NCBI GenBank assembly: GCA_016938835.1
Contig: JAFGTW010000026.1
Coordinates: 1-41,455 of the forward strand
Source: Patescibacteria group bacterium
Lineage (GTDB): Bacteria; Patescibacteriota; Patescibacteriia; Patescibacteriales; UBA12465
Reading direction: 5' to 3'
DNA length: 41,455 nucleotides
Numbering within the stretch: the first letter of the stretch is position 1; each line of letters opens with the position of its first letter. The translations under genes and the position numbers were made by a program. The notes under the pieces were generated by a model. The model worked only from the letters and a program-made list of their open reading frames with translations. It did no database searches and was not told the origin of the DNA. Below, one piece after another: positions 9,243 through 19,413 of this stretch.

Positions 9243-10097
9243 ATGGAAAATATTGCTGCTAAAACTAAAGAATTATGTCGTATTTATGAAATTAAACCCG
9301 CTCGTAGTAAGGGGCAGAATTTTTTAATTAACGAAGGTATTTATCAAGCAATTATTAATGCCGCTCAAATAAAAAAAGAGGATACAGTTTTAGAGGTTGG
9401 GCCTGGTCTGGGGTTTTTAACAGCAGCATTATCAAAAAAAGCGGCGCGAGTAGTGGCAGTTGAGCTTGATGATAAATTGGCTGGTATTTTAACTATTGCT
9501 ATTGATTCTCAAGACGTAGAAAACGTAGAAATAATTAATCAAGATATTTTAAATTTTAATCCAGCTGAACATTTTGGAGAAGATGAAGAATATAGTGTGG
9601 TTGCAAATTTACCATATAATATTACTTCTATATTTTTGAGAACTTTTTTAACTTCAGCTCGTCCGCCTAAATCTTTAGTGTTAATGTTGCAAAAAGAAGT
9701 AGCGGAAAGGATTATTACTACCGCTCCTGATATGACTATGCTGTCTTTATCAGTACAATATTACGGACAACCTAATATTATTAAAATTGTACCTTCCTCT
9801 GATTTTTGGCCAGCGCCAGAGGTGGATAGTGCTATTTTGCATTTTTCCTATGATCGTCCACGCCCAACACCTGAATCTTTAATGGAAGCTAAACATTTTT
9901 TTCGTATTGCTCGTATTGGTTTTAGTGCTAAGCGCAAAATGTTGAAAAATAATTTGCAAGGTGGGTTAAAAATAGGCGCTGATGAGGTAGAAAAAGCCTT
10001 GCTCAATGCCAATATTAATTTAAAGGCTCGGGCGGAAGATTTAAGCTTAGAACAGTGGCAACTTTTAGTTGCTAGCATCACTCCTTTTATGTTATAA
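9243..10097 (+). CDS. rsmA: 16S rRNA adenine(1518/1519)-N6-dimethyltransferase
   Basis: KGQNFLINEGI, VLEVGPGLGFLT, VANLPYNITSIF, FSAKRKMLKNNL. Confidence 0.93.
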   Translation: MENIAAKTKELCRIYEIKPARSKGQNFLINEGIYQAIINAAQIKKEDTVLEVGPGLGFLTAALSKKAARVVAVELDDKLAGILTIAIDSQDVENVEIINQDILNFNPAEHFGEDEEYSVVANLPYNITSIFLRTFLTSARPPKSLVLMLQKEVAERIITTAPDMTMLSLSVQYYGQPNIIKIVPSSDFWPAPEVDSAILHFSYDRPRPTPESLMEAKHFFRIARIGFSAKRKMLKNNLQGGLKIGADEVEKALLNANINLKARAEDLSLEQWQLLVASITPFML

Positions 10098-10146
10098 TTT
10101 TAGTAATCTGGTTTTTATCGGCTATTTATAAAATGCTAAGATTAAT

Positions 10147-10785
10147 ATGTCTGAGAACTCAAATAATGAAGACCTAAATAATGAGAATCGTGTCTCATTT
10201 TTAAAAAGTTTACCCAAGCCTCAACGGATTGCCTTTTTAAGTCTGTCTGTTATTAGCTTGGGTATTATTATTTTGTGGATTTGGCAATTTAATAATCGTA
10301 TTAATAGCCCATTTTATGTAGCAGATAATACGCAGAATGATAATCAAGTTAATGTTAGTGAATTTGAAACAGCGTTATTAAATTTTGACACTGATAGTGA
10401 TGGTTTAACTGATAATGAGGAACGAAATTTATATGGAACGTCGCCTTATTTAGAGGATACTGATAGTGATGGTATTTTTGATAGAGTAGAAATAGAACAG
10501 GGTACAGATCCTAATTGTGCTACGGGGCAGAATTGTAATGGTGAAATTGAGGTAGTGGCTAACGATGTTGTCGTTAGTGCTCCAGTAGTTTTACCTAATA
10601 ATAATGCTTTAGGGGATAGTGCAAATACTGATAGTTTAGAATTAATGATGTCTGGTCAAGCTGATGTTGCTCAGTTAAGAGCTTTATTATTAGATAGTGG
10701 TGCTGATCCAATAATGTTAGAGCAGTTAAGTGATGAGGAGTTATTAAAAACTTATCAAGAAATGTTGGTTGGGCAAAGCCAATGA
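10147..10785 (+). CDS. Single-TM protein with thrombospondin type-3-like calcium-binding repeats
   Basis: N-terminal TM (IAFLSLSVISLGIIILWIW); DTDSDGLTDNEERNLYGTSPYLEDTDSDGIFDRVEIEQGTDP repeats. Confidence 0.7.
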   Translation: MSENSNNEDLNNENRVSFLKSLPKPQRIAFLSLSVISLGIIILWIWQFNNRINSPFYVADNTQNDNQVNVSEFETALLNFDTDSDGLTDNEERNLYGTSPYLEDTDSDGIFDRVEIEQGTDPNCATGQNCNGEIEVVANDVVVSAPVVLPNNNALGDSANTDSLELMMSGQADVAQLRALLLDSGADPIMLEQLSDEELLKTYQEMLVGQSQ

Positions 10786-10823
10786 TTTAAATAATTTTTA
10801 TTTAGAAGTTTAATTGAAAACTT

Positions 10824-13800
10824 ATGCATAATAGACCAAAAGTTTCCATTAAATGGCATAAATTTGGAACGATTTTTATGTTGCTGATTTTAGTCAGTTC
10901 TTTTTTTATGTTATCGCCTAAACCCGTTCAGGCGCAGATTGACTTTAATCAAGCGGTGAATAATATTTTAACACCTGTTTGGGACTGGCTAAAAAAAGCT
11001 TATGAAAAAGGTGGGGCCGCTGCTTTTCAAAAAACAGTAAGAACAGCTTTAAATAAGGTCGCTTATGATACCGCTACTTGGCTTGGTTCGGGAGGTGAAG
11101 GTCAGAAACCGATGTTTGTTACTCAGGGTTGGGGTGATTATTTAGCTCAAATTGGTGATGAGGCGGCTGGGCAATTTATTGAAGAAGCGGTTAATAATTG
11201 GAATCGTAGTATTCAGAAAGATAAAAGTGTAGACCAGTGTGATGTGAATTTTTCTGATTGCATTTATACTTGTGCGGATGAAGAGGCTGAAAAATTAGAT
11301 GATTGTAATAATAATTGTCTTGCTACTTATAATACTTGTATTAATTCTGCTAATGGTGGCGGAACCGTGTTGACTGGACGTGATGGTGTAACTAGCGTGC
11401 AAGCGGTAAATACTGTGGCGGTTTGTCAGCCATCTTCAATTGATGCTAAGTTAAAAATTTCTCTCGGTTTGGTTGACTACAATCGTCCGCAAGCGCCAAA
11501 TTGTAGTGCTTCAGAATTGGTGGCTAATTGGTCTGATGCGGCTGAACGCATGGTTGCTTTTAAGAGTCCAGATTTTTTAGATAATTTTTCTAATATTTTT
11601 AATCCAGTATCAAATGATTTAGGTATTTTTGCATCTTTACGTACCGACATGACTAAGAAAATGGAGACTTCGACTAAAATTAGTGAAACTAAGTTAATAG
11701 CTGATGGTGGTTTTTTGGATATGCAAGATATAGCTGGTAATTTAGTGGGTATGCCTGGCGACGCTGAAACTAAGAAGGAAATTTCTGATCAGAACTATAT
11801 TAGCAATATGGCTACTTTTTCTGGGGATGCCTTAATTGATGCTGCTAACGTTTTTTTAAATCAGCTCGCTCTTTCCGCTTATAGTAAGTTCATGAGTAAT
11901 TTGGGTAAAAAGGCAACTAGCAATAACAACAACTCTTTTACTAACGCTAGTTATGATCCCAACATTCGTTATGGAGAAACAGCTGTTAAAGAGAGCGCTG
12001 CTAGTATTATTGAGCCAGATTTTGGAGTGCGGGCTGACTATGACATTTTAACTTCTTTAAGTATTTGTCGTGATCACAACAATCCTGGACCAACAGAGTG
12101 TGTTATTGACGATAAATTAATGCAGGCAGTAACAGAAAAAAAGACAGTGGCAGAAGCAATTCAGGATGGATATTTGCATAAAAACTGGTTATTCACTGCT
12201 GATTATCGTGACACTAGTTATAGTTTACGTAATTTGGAAATAATGCGTAAATATCGCTTGATTCCGGTTAGCTGGGAAGTGGCTGCTGCTTCTAACAAAG
12301 ATGCAAGTTTAATTGATCTTGTTTCTTGTTTTAGTGCTAATGATGAATATAATGAATATAGTTCAAATTTTAATGTAAATGATCAAAGTTGGTGTCGTAA
12401 TTTGGTTGATCCTAATTGGGTTTTAAAGGCTCCTCTTAATTATTGTGCCAAACAAGGCTTTAGTGCTCAGATTCTTGATACCTCTTTTATTACTGTTGGT
12501 GTTGAAGGTCAGCCTGATACGATTCAAATTACTCGAGCTGATGATTATTGTGCTGATGAGCAGAGTTGTATTCAAGAAAGAGCGGATGGTAGTTGCGAAG
12601 CTTATGGTTACTGCCAGTCAGAACGCCGTACTTGGAACTTTGATTCTAATTCTTGTGAGCCTATTGATAATACTTGCAGCGCTTTTATTAACGTAAATAG
12701 TAATCAGCGCATAGCTTATTTAGAAAATACTTTAGATTACGCCGATTGTAATGCTGATTCAGTTGGTTGTAAGCGTTATTCTCTTTTTGGTCTGTATGAT
12801 CAAGTAACTTCACAGGTTGATTGGTCTGAAAATACTAGGGATAATACTTATTTTAATGGTAATTTAAGTTCTTGTTCTTCGACTGACGAAGCCTGTACTG
12901 AAATGATAAGAGTAAAACCGGGCTGGGGCTTAAATTTAATTATGGGCGCTGATTTTGTCGATGATAATATTGGTGACAGTTTGGTTGATTCTCAAATTAA
13001 TAACTATTGGAATATTTGGTCAACCGGTAATAAGGAGGCTAGAATTATTGATTCTTTTGAGTTAGACACTAATTCTAATGGTAAAGCTTTATTTATAACT
13101 TCTAGAGATAATGAATCTCCTAATAAAACTATTGGCGTTTTTTCTAATAATGCTATGCCTTTAGTGCCGAAAAACTTTAATGTTTTGCCAGATGAGACCT
13201 ATACTTTAAGCGCTGATGTTTATTTGCAAGAAGGAGCACAAGTATCTCTTGTTTTAGGCAATGATTATGTAGCAACAGTAGACACTAGAGATAAGAATGT
13301 TTGGCGCCATTTATCAGTTACTCGTAATTTAAAAGATAAGCCTTTATCTGAGATGTCATTTTTGGTGATTGGTGCTAGTGGCAGCGCTGAAACTCAAGTA
13401 TCCTTTGCGGTTAGAAATATGAAATTGGAAATAACATCTTGGGATTCTGGTTTTTCCAGTTATGGTAATTTTAAGACCTATGAGCGAGTAATCCCTCCAT
13501 ATTTAGAGGATACTTGTTATATTGATGCTAATTCCAGTAGTCCAGATTATCGTTTGCGGGCTGACGCTCCTGCAGTTTGTGATAATTATGCCCGTCAATG
13601 TAATCAAGATGAGGTTGGTTGTGAAAGTTATCAAGAAGCTAACACTGGTTTTAAAGTGGCCGCGCAGGTAGTTTCATCGGATTATTGTGACGCTACTTGT
13701 AATGGTTATGATCTGTATGTTGCTAAGGAAAGTAATTTTTATTCTCCTTATATAGAAAAATTGATTCCTCAAAATAGTACTAGTTGTAGTGCAGAAGCAG

Positions 13801-16800
13801 TTGGTTGTAGTTCTTTCACTAATCTTGACGAAGTAGCCGCTGGTGGTGAGGGGCAAGAATATTATACTCAACTAAAACAATGTATTAAGCCAGGGATTGA
13901 TTGCGCTGATTTTTATACTTGGGTAGGAACAGAAGAGAGTGGTTATCAGTTGAAATCCTTGTCTCTTAAAAAAGATGTAAATGGCAATCCATCTGTAACT
14001 TCTAATGATTCAGCTTTATGTAATCAGGAAATTTTTAATTTAACTCCAAGCGATCCCAAATTTAATTCAGATTGCCGTCAGTTCTATAATAAGGCTGGTA
14101 ATATTTCTTATCATTTATCTGCCAATACTATTACTTGTTCAGAAAATTGTCATGCTTATCGCTTAACTGAAAATAATATTGATGCGACTATTACTAGTAG
14201 TTTCTATTGTAGAGGTGCTAATTCTTGGATTACTAAAAATAATGAAAGTAGTAATAGTTTCTGGAATACTGAAAATAATACTTGTTATGTTTGTAAAAAT
14301 GGAGGTATATGGAGTAGTCAAGATCAAGCTTGTATTTATCAGGCTATTCCAGACGAAAGCAAGTCTTGTACATTTCAACAGAATGGTTGTCGCGAATATA
14401 ATGGTAGTTTGGGTAATAATATACAGATGCTTGCTGCCTATAGTTTTGAAATGGGTCTCGATGGCTGGGAGGGGCAGTGTGGCGATGCTGCTGTTAGTTC
14501 ACAAGTTGTGAATGTAAATAATGGTCATTCATTATATTATGATCGTCTTGCTACACAGACAACGGAATGTGACAGTAACGCTAGCTTTGCTCATATCCGC
14601 CGTATAATAGGCGCTAGCGTTACATCAGGTGATGCTTATAATGTTAAATTTACTGCTAGTGCCAGTGCTGCTACTAATGTACGCCTGGCATTAATGAATG
14701 GACAGGGCGATATTTCTTACTTTAATGTTACTGAAAGGAATTCTAATGGAAATTTTGTTGTGCCGGGAGACAATGAATGGCGTAGTTATGAATTAAATTT
14801 GGTTTCATTGGATCATGAGATTGATGATAACGAGTCTTTAATTATAATTGCTGATAAAGATTTTTATTTAGATAACATGGTTTTAACAGCCATTAATGAT
14901 CGTTATTATTTAATAAAAGATAGTAGTACCATTCCAGATGTTTGTTTCTATGACTTATTGGATAATTATCAGGGACCTGATTATAATTTAGGTTGTTCAT
15001 TGTATTATAATCGTGCTGGTAATAGTAATTATTTGCGTCAATTTAGTAAACTTTGTCAGGATTCAGCCGTTGGATGTGAATTAATGATTAGCACGGCTAA
15101 TTATAATGATTATAAGTCTGGTATTTGGCAGGACACCAATAATAATGGTTTTTGTGATAGTGATGAAAATGGGTGCGTGGAGGTTGCTGGTGATAGTTTT
15201 TCTTATGTAATTTATGACGAGAATAAGCGTTGCAACAGTGCTGATTTAGGTTGTTCTCGTCTGGGAGAATCTTCAACCGGCGGTAATAGCTTTGATTGGA
15301 GTGATGTCTTTAAGAAAAATAATCCTAATAATTACGACAGAATTTTATGTGCAGCTGATGATGCTGGTTGTGAGGCCTGGCAATATGTTGATGGTTCCGG
15401 TATTTCTTATTTTAAAAATCCTGGCAGTGATGCTTGTGTTTATCGTATTAGTTCAGATCCAACTAAACAAGGGAAATCTTGGTATAAAGTGCCAGTTAAG
15501 CGTTGCGACTTAAATGATAGCGGCTCAATTGATGGCACTGAAAAAAATCAGTCTATTTGTGCAACTGATAATGATTGCGCTAATAATAGTCAGTGTTTAA
15601 TTGATAACAATGACTATGATTGTCCGACATCATACTTTAAGACTTTTGGTTTTGGTGGAGGGGGTAATCAAGTTCCAGTTCCTTCAGAGTCAGCCGCTTT
15701 ATGTAGCGCGGCATCTTCTGGCTGTAGCGAATATATTGATCCGGTTAGCGCCTTTTCTGCTAATTTGATTATTGATCCGACCTTAGAGAGCTTTGGTGGC
15801 GTTTGGAATGGTAGTCCTCTTAAGCAGACAGTCACAATCCAGCCTAATAAACTTTATATACTGTCCATTGATAATCCTTCTGATTTGGCAACAATTAGTT
15901 CCGATGTTGAACTTCAGTTACCGGTGGGAGTTTCTATTTTGCAAGAAGATAATAATTTAAGTGCTTCTACTTATACAAGTTTAATTATTCCTAAGACAGA
16001 ACCACGCAAGAGAATTATTTTTCATTCTCGCACAAACACGTCGGCGGTTATAAGTGGCGCAGCGAAGACCTATGAGGTGCAATTGAAGGAGGTTATTTTA
16101 GATTATCAGTTTCAACAAAATATTGATAAAACTAGTTGTAATGGTTTGGTAAATTTTGATAATGGCTGTATTCTCTTTAATGAGCGTTCAATTAATGGTG
16201 CTCAAGGCTTATTATCTTTAAGCGGCGGCTGGGATGCGGCTGCTAGTACAGACGGAAATCCACCAAGTTTATGTAATGGTGATAATTGTAGTGCGAATCA
16301 ATTAATAAAAGTACGTCCAAATCGCGTTTGCGCTTCTTGGTTGGATTGTTTAACCTATGCAGTTAATCCTGAAACCCAAGAAAAAACTTGTTATGCCTTA
16401 GGTATTTGTAACCAGTTAAATGATAAGAATGAATGTAGTAATTTCTTAGAATCTGATGATGTACAATTAGGCAGCACGAATGCAAATATTGGTAAATTAA
16501 CTGGATATTCTGTTTTGGATCAATATAATTTAGCTGCCATGAAAGAGGTGGGCTTAAATACTAATGCTCATTACAATTTTGAGTCAGCTACTCAAGCATT
16601 GGATTGTAAGAGTGATAATGGCGGATCATGTGTTTTTGAAAATAATTTGTCGTCTGATAGTATTATTAATTCACCAGATAATGCACCAACTGATTATCCG
16701 GCCGAAGGTAAGACCTATTTGCGTGTTATGGCTGGTCAACAAATATCGCCACATTCTATTAATTCTCCTATTATTGTTCAACCGGGGAAAGATTATTATT

Positions 16801-18854
16801 TGAATTATCTACTTAATACCAAGGGTAGTGGTTATGAAGCTAAGATTTCGATTTATAATTCTGTTAATAATAGTCTCATTGCTTCAGCTACGGCTAGCTC
16901 TGTTAATGGTTGGGAGAGAAAAGTTTTCAAATTTACTATTCCGACTGGAGTGCAGTCAATTAGTATTTATTTAGGCGCAAATAATGTTTCTATTAGGGAA
17001 GAGCGTTATGTATATTTTGATGACGTTAATATTGAACCAGTCTTACAAGTTAAAGAGGGTGAATATGTTGCTAAAGAATGTCGTCTTTATCCAAGTCAAG
17101 ATGCAGTTTCTTGTACTAGTAAAAATAGTCAGGTGGTAAGTGATGGTCTTGTCGGTTATTGCTTGCAACATGATCCGGCAAATAAGAATGTTTGCTTAGT
17201 TTGGTATCCAGTTGATGAAATAAGTTCAGCGGCTAAATCTGGCCGTTCTAATCTTGGTTACCAAGGAGTCTTTCCTCTAAATTATTGTACCGAAGCCAAT
17301 GGTAATTTTACTTTAACTAAAAAGGTAGTTGCCAATGTTATACATACTAGCCAGGATCGATCTCATAATGGTGATAATGGTTTTATTGATAGCGACAAGG
17401 ATAGTTGTGCTGTAAAAGTAGATTCATTTAACTGTGGTGATTCAGAAAATTATCAAGCTTTTGCTATAAATGATAAATTAAATTGGAATCATGAAACGGT
17501 TTATTGTGCGCCAAAAATTGGCGATAATGTTTTAATAGCTGGACCTATGATAGAGATAGATAATTGTGGCACAGAGGTTTTATCATGGGCCTGGGTAAAG
17601 TATAATAAGATTAACCAATTGGAGACTCTCAGTTGTAATTATACTGGTTGTAATGATGCTTGTAATGATAAGTGTTTTAGTGATGATGATGGAGAAGTCT
17701 GTTTAGATGCTTGCAGTCCTATAGATGAAATGAAGAATGCCAATCCGCCTATTCGTGTTTATGATTATGATCATCCAACCGTTGATGAAGATCAGTTAAA
17801 ATTAATTTCTTCGTCTGATCCAGAAGATGTTTTCTATCCAACTTGTAGTCAGTTTGTACAAGTGGTTGATTCTGCTGGTAATAATAAAGCTTGGGCTGGA
17901 CGTACTAGTAAGACAAGTATTTATCCTTTTGACACTCCTTTATTCTTCCGTGATCAAACTACTTATTACGGTACAAATTCAGCTTATAATATGACTTCTT
18001 ATGGTCGTAATCGTAGTCTAGTGCCTTTTGGTGCAGCAACTTTCCCGGATGATTTTAATATCTTAGCTAGTAATCCAGTTAAATTTTTAAATCAATACTC
18101 TAGCAATATTGATCAAAATGCTTTTGCTGGTAGACCTTATGATTGTTCTGGTGCAGGTTGTAAAAATATTGGTTACTGTAGTCTAAATCCCAATGTTATT
18201 TGTTTGCTTGATACTACGGTTAGTTCTAGCACTTCTTTAGTTAACCAAAGATCTTGTGGTAGTATTAATGGTACTTGTGTGCCTATGTGGAATGGTGATA
18301 ATATTGTCAATAATAACTTCTTTTCTTCTTTAAATATTTTAAAGAATATTTTTAACACTTCTTACGGACAGTTTGATTATAATAGTCAGATGGCTACTTA
18401 TGATAATTCTGCTAATGATCCGTTATATTCAGGTGATTACACACCACAAACCAAATGTAGTACTTCTAATAACCACCTGTCTAGCAGTGATGATAATTAT
18501 AATACTTATTACTGTTCTATTTGGCCTCGTATTAATAATGTGAAGTTAGATGGCTTTGATATGGATGGCCGTAATATTGCTAATGGTATCCATGTCTTAA
18601 CCTTTAACACTATTGTAGATTTAGAACAGCAACCGCTTAAAGATTTAATTATTGATTGGGGCGATGGTTCTGTACAAAATCTTGTTAATCAAGATCATCA
18701 TCCTGATATTAATTCTCCGCATCGGGTATATCATTATTATGCTAATGACGTAAATAATGCTACTATTAAGATTAAAGCAACGGATAATTGGGGCACTTTC
18801 TGTTGTGTAAAAAATAATACGCCTGATTGTCTTAGTGTGAGTGATTGTATGTAG
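10824..18854 (+). CDS. Giant (2676 aa) secreted Cys-rich modular surface protein
   Basis: Uninterrupted ORF; N-terminal signal/TM (FMLLILVSSFFMLSPKPVQA); about ten C-x5-[GA]-C motifs; several jelly-roll-like modules; C-terminal WGDGS...HxY...KATDNWG resembling a PKD domain. Confidence 0.85.
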   Translation: MHNRPKVSIKWHKFGTIFMLLILVSSFFMLSPKPVQAQIDFNQAVNNILTPVWDWLKKAYEKGGAAAFQKTVRTALNKVAYDTATWLGSGGEGQKPMFVTQGWGDYLAQIGDEAAGQFIEEAVNNWNRSIQKDKSVDQCDVNFSDCIYTCADEEAEKLDDCNNNCLATYNTCINSANGGGTVLTGRDGVTSVQAVNTVAVCQPSSIDAKLKISLGLVDYNRPQAPNCSASELVANWSDAAERMVAFKSPDFLDNFSNIFNPVSNDLGIFASLRTDMTKKMETSTKISETKLIADGGFLDMQDIAGNLVGMPGDAETKKEISDQNYISNMATFSGDALIDAANVFLNQLALSAYSKFMSNLGKKATSNNNNSFTNASYDPNIRYGETAVKESAASIIEPDFGVRADYDILTSLSICRDHNNPGPTECVIDDKLMQAVTEKKTVAEAIQDGYLHKNWLFTADYRDTSYSLRNLEIMRKYRLIPVSWEVAAASNKDASLIDLVSCFSANDEYNEYSSNFNVNDQSWCRNLVDPNWVLKAPLNYCAKQGFSAQILDTSFITVGVEGQPDTIQITRADDYCADEQSCIQERADGSCEAYGYCQSERRTWNFDSNSCEPIDNTCSAFINVNSNQRIAYLENTLDYADCNADSVGCKRYSLFGLYDQVTSQVDWSENTRDNTYFNGNLSSCSSTDEACTEMIRVKPGWGLNLIMGADFVDDNIGDSLVDSQINNYWNIWSTGNKEARIIDSFELDTNSNGKALFITSRDNESPNKTIGVFSNNAMPLVPKNFNVLPDETYTLSADVYLQEGAQVSLVLGNDYVATVDTRDKNVWRHLSVTRNLKDKPLSEMSFLVIGASGSAETQVSFAVRNMKLEITSWDSGFSSYGNFKTYERVIPPYLEDTCYIDANSSSPDYRLRADAPAVCDNYARQCNQDEVGCESYQEANTGFKVAAQVVSSDYCDATCNGYDLYVAKESNFYSPYIEKLIPQNSTSCSAEAVGCSSFTNLDEVAAGGEGQEYYTQLKQCIKPGIDCADFYTWVGTEESGYQLKSLSLKKDVNGNPSVTSNDSALCNQEIFNLTPSDPKFNSDCRQFYNKAGNISYHLSANTITCSENCHAYRLTENNIDATITSSFYCRGANSWITKNNESSNSFWNTENNTCYVCKNGGIWSSQDQACIYQAIPDESKSCTFQQNGCREYNGSLGNNIQMLAAYSFEMGLDGWEGQCGDAAVSSQVVNVNNGHSLYYDRLATQTTECDSNASFAHIRRIIGASVTSGDAYNVKFTASASAATNVRLALMNGQGDISYFNVTERNSNGNFVVPGDNEWRSYELNLVSLDHEIDDNESLIIIADKDFYLDNMVLTAINDRYYLIKDSSTIPDVCFYDLLDNYQGPDYNLGCSLYYNRAGNSNYLRQFSKLCQDSAVGCELMISTANYNDYKSGIWQDTNNNGFCDSDENGCVEVAGDSFSYVIYDENKRCNSADLGCSRLGESSTGGNSFDWSDVFKKNNPNNYDRILCAADDAGCEAWQYVDGSGISYFKNPGSDACVYRISSDPTKQGKSWYKVPVKRCDLNDSGSIDGTEKNQSICATDNDCANNSQCLIDNNDYDCPTSYFKTFGFGGGGNQVPVPSESAALCSAASSGCSEYIDPVSAFSANLIIDPTLESFGGVWNGSPLKQTVTIQPNKLYILSIDNPSDLATISSDVELQLPVGVSILQEDNNLSASTYTSLIIPKTEPRKRIIFHSRTNTSAVISGAAKTYEVQLKEVILDYQFQQNIDKTSCNGLVNFDNGCILFNERSINGAQGLLSLSGGWDAAASTDGNPPSLCNGDNCSANQLIKVRPNRVCASWLDCLTYAVNPETQEKTCYALGICNQLNDKNECSNFLESDDVQLGSTNANIGKLTGYSVLDQYNLAAMKEVGLNTNAHYNFESATQALDCKSDNGGSCVFENNLSSDSIINSPDNAPTDYPAEGKTYLRVMAGQQISPHSINSPIIVQPGKDYYLNYLLNTKGSGYEAKISIYNSVNNSLIASATASSVNGWERKVFKFTIPTGVQSISIYLGANNVSIREERYVYFDDVNIEPVLQVKEGEYVAKECRLYPSQDAVSCTSKNSQVVSDGLVGYCLQHDPANKNVCLVWYPVDEISSAAKSGRSNLGYQGVFPLNYCTEANGNFTLTKKVVANVIHTSQDRSHNGDNGFIDSDKDSCAVKVDSFNCGDSENYQAFAINDKLNWNHETVYCAPKIGDNVLIAGPMIEIDNCGTEVLSWAWVKYNKINQLETLSCNYTGCNDACNDKCFSDDDGEVCLDACSPIDEMKNANPPIRVYDYDHPTVDEDQLKLISSSDPEDVFYPTCSQFVQVVDSAGNNKAWAGRTSKTSIYPFDTPLFFRDQTTYYGTNSAYNMTSYGRNRSLVPFGAATFPDDFNILASNPVKFLNQYSSNIDQNAFAGRPYDCSGAGCKNIGYCSLNPNVICLLDTTVSSSTSLVNQRSCGSINGTCVPMWNGDNIVNNNFFSSLNILKNIFNTSYGQFDYNSQMATYDNSANDPLYSGDYTPQTKCSTSNNHLSSSDDNYNTYYCSIWPRINNVKLDGFDMDGRNIANGIHVLTFNTIVDLEQQPLKDLIIDWGDGSVQNLVNQDHHPDINSPHRVYHYYANDVNNATIKIKATDNWGTFCCVKNNTPDCLSVSDCM

Positions 18855-18930
18855 AAAATCAGGGCAACTCCTTATAGTATTTATAAAAAATATATATAGT
18901 TCATTTAATATTCACCAAAAATTATAAGCA

Positions 18931-19359
18931 ATGAAAAAGTATCTTTTTATTTTCTTTATTTTATTTTTTGTGTCATGCACAAAAGATAATACGACTTCTG
19001 GCACAGAAGAAGAGCCGGATGAGCCTGAGAGTGTAGAATATAAAAGTGTGATAACAATTAATTTTGTCATCCCAGATAATGTTACTCTATTGGGTACAGA
19101 TGATATCTGGATATTAGATTCTAACAATAACTATATTACTAAAAGGTTAGAAACTACTTATCCGGTAACAACCGCAGTTTTGGTTGGTGATACAGTTAAG
19201 AAATACTTACATAAAAAATGTTATGTGAGGTGCGAATTGTCCAAATTAATGTATGGGCATAATTATATCTATATGGATCAAGCACCATTTATCATGAAAG
19301 ATAGCGTATCAGTAACATTTTATCCTTCCAGTGAAACAGTCAACGAATATTATCCGTAA
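18931..19359 (+). CDS. Putative lipoprotein
   Basis: MKKYLFIFFILFFVSC lipobox followed by TKDNTTSGTEEEPDEPE acidic linker. Confidence 0.7.
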   Translation: MKKYLFIFFILFFVSCTKDNTTSGTEEEPDEPESVEYKSVITINFVIPDNVTLLGTDDIWILDSNNNYITKRLETTYPVTTAVLVGDTVKKYLHKKCYVRCELSKLMYGHNYIYMDQAPFIMKDSVSVTFYPSSETVNEYYP

Positions 19360-19376
19360 AAATTGTTTGACAAAAT

Positions 19377-19407
19377 AAGCCCGTTTCTAATTAGAAATGG
19401 GCTTTTT
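19377..19407. terminator. Rho-independent-type hairpin after lipoprotein gene
   Basis: AAGCCCGTTTCTAA/TTAGAAATGGGCTT fold-back followed by TTT. Confidence 0.75.
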
Positions 19408-19413
19408 AATATC

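Noticed and set aside
12445-16803. Short out-of-frame ORFs inside the giant gene (for example 12445..12696, 13674..13871, 14179..14511, 15292..15513, 16564..16803)
   Set aside because: Hydrophobic low-complexity translations expected from shifted reading of AT-rich codons; no independent start signals or motifs.
18912-19127. Antisense ORF over the lipoprotein gene
   Set aside because: Sense ORF has a lipobox and terminators; the antisense ORF has no recognisable features.
19367-19373. TTGACA at end of lipoprotein region as a promoter -35
   Set aside because: Followed directly by a terminator hairpin and no appropriately spaced -10.
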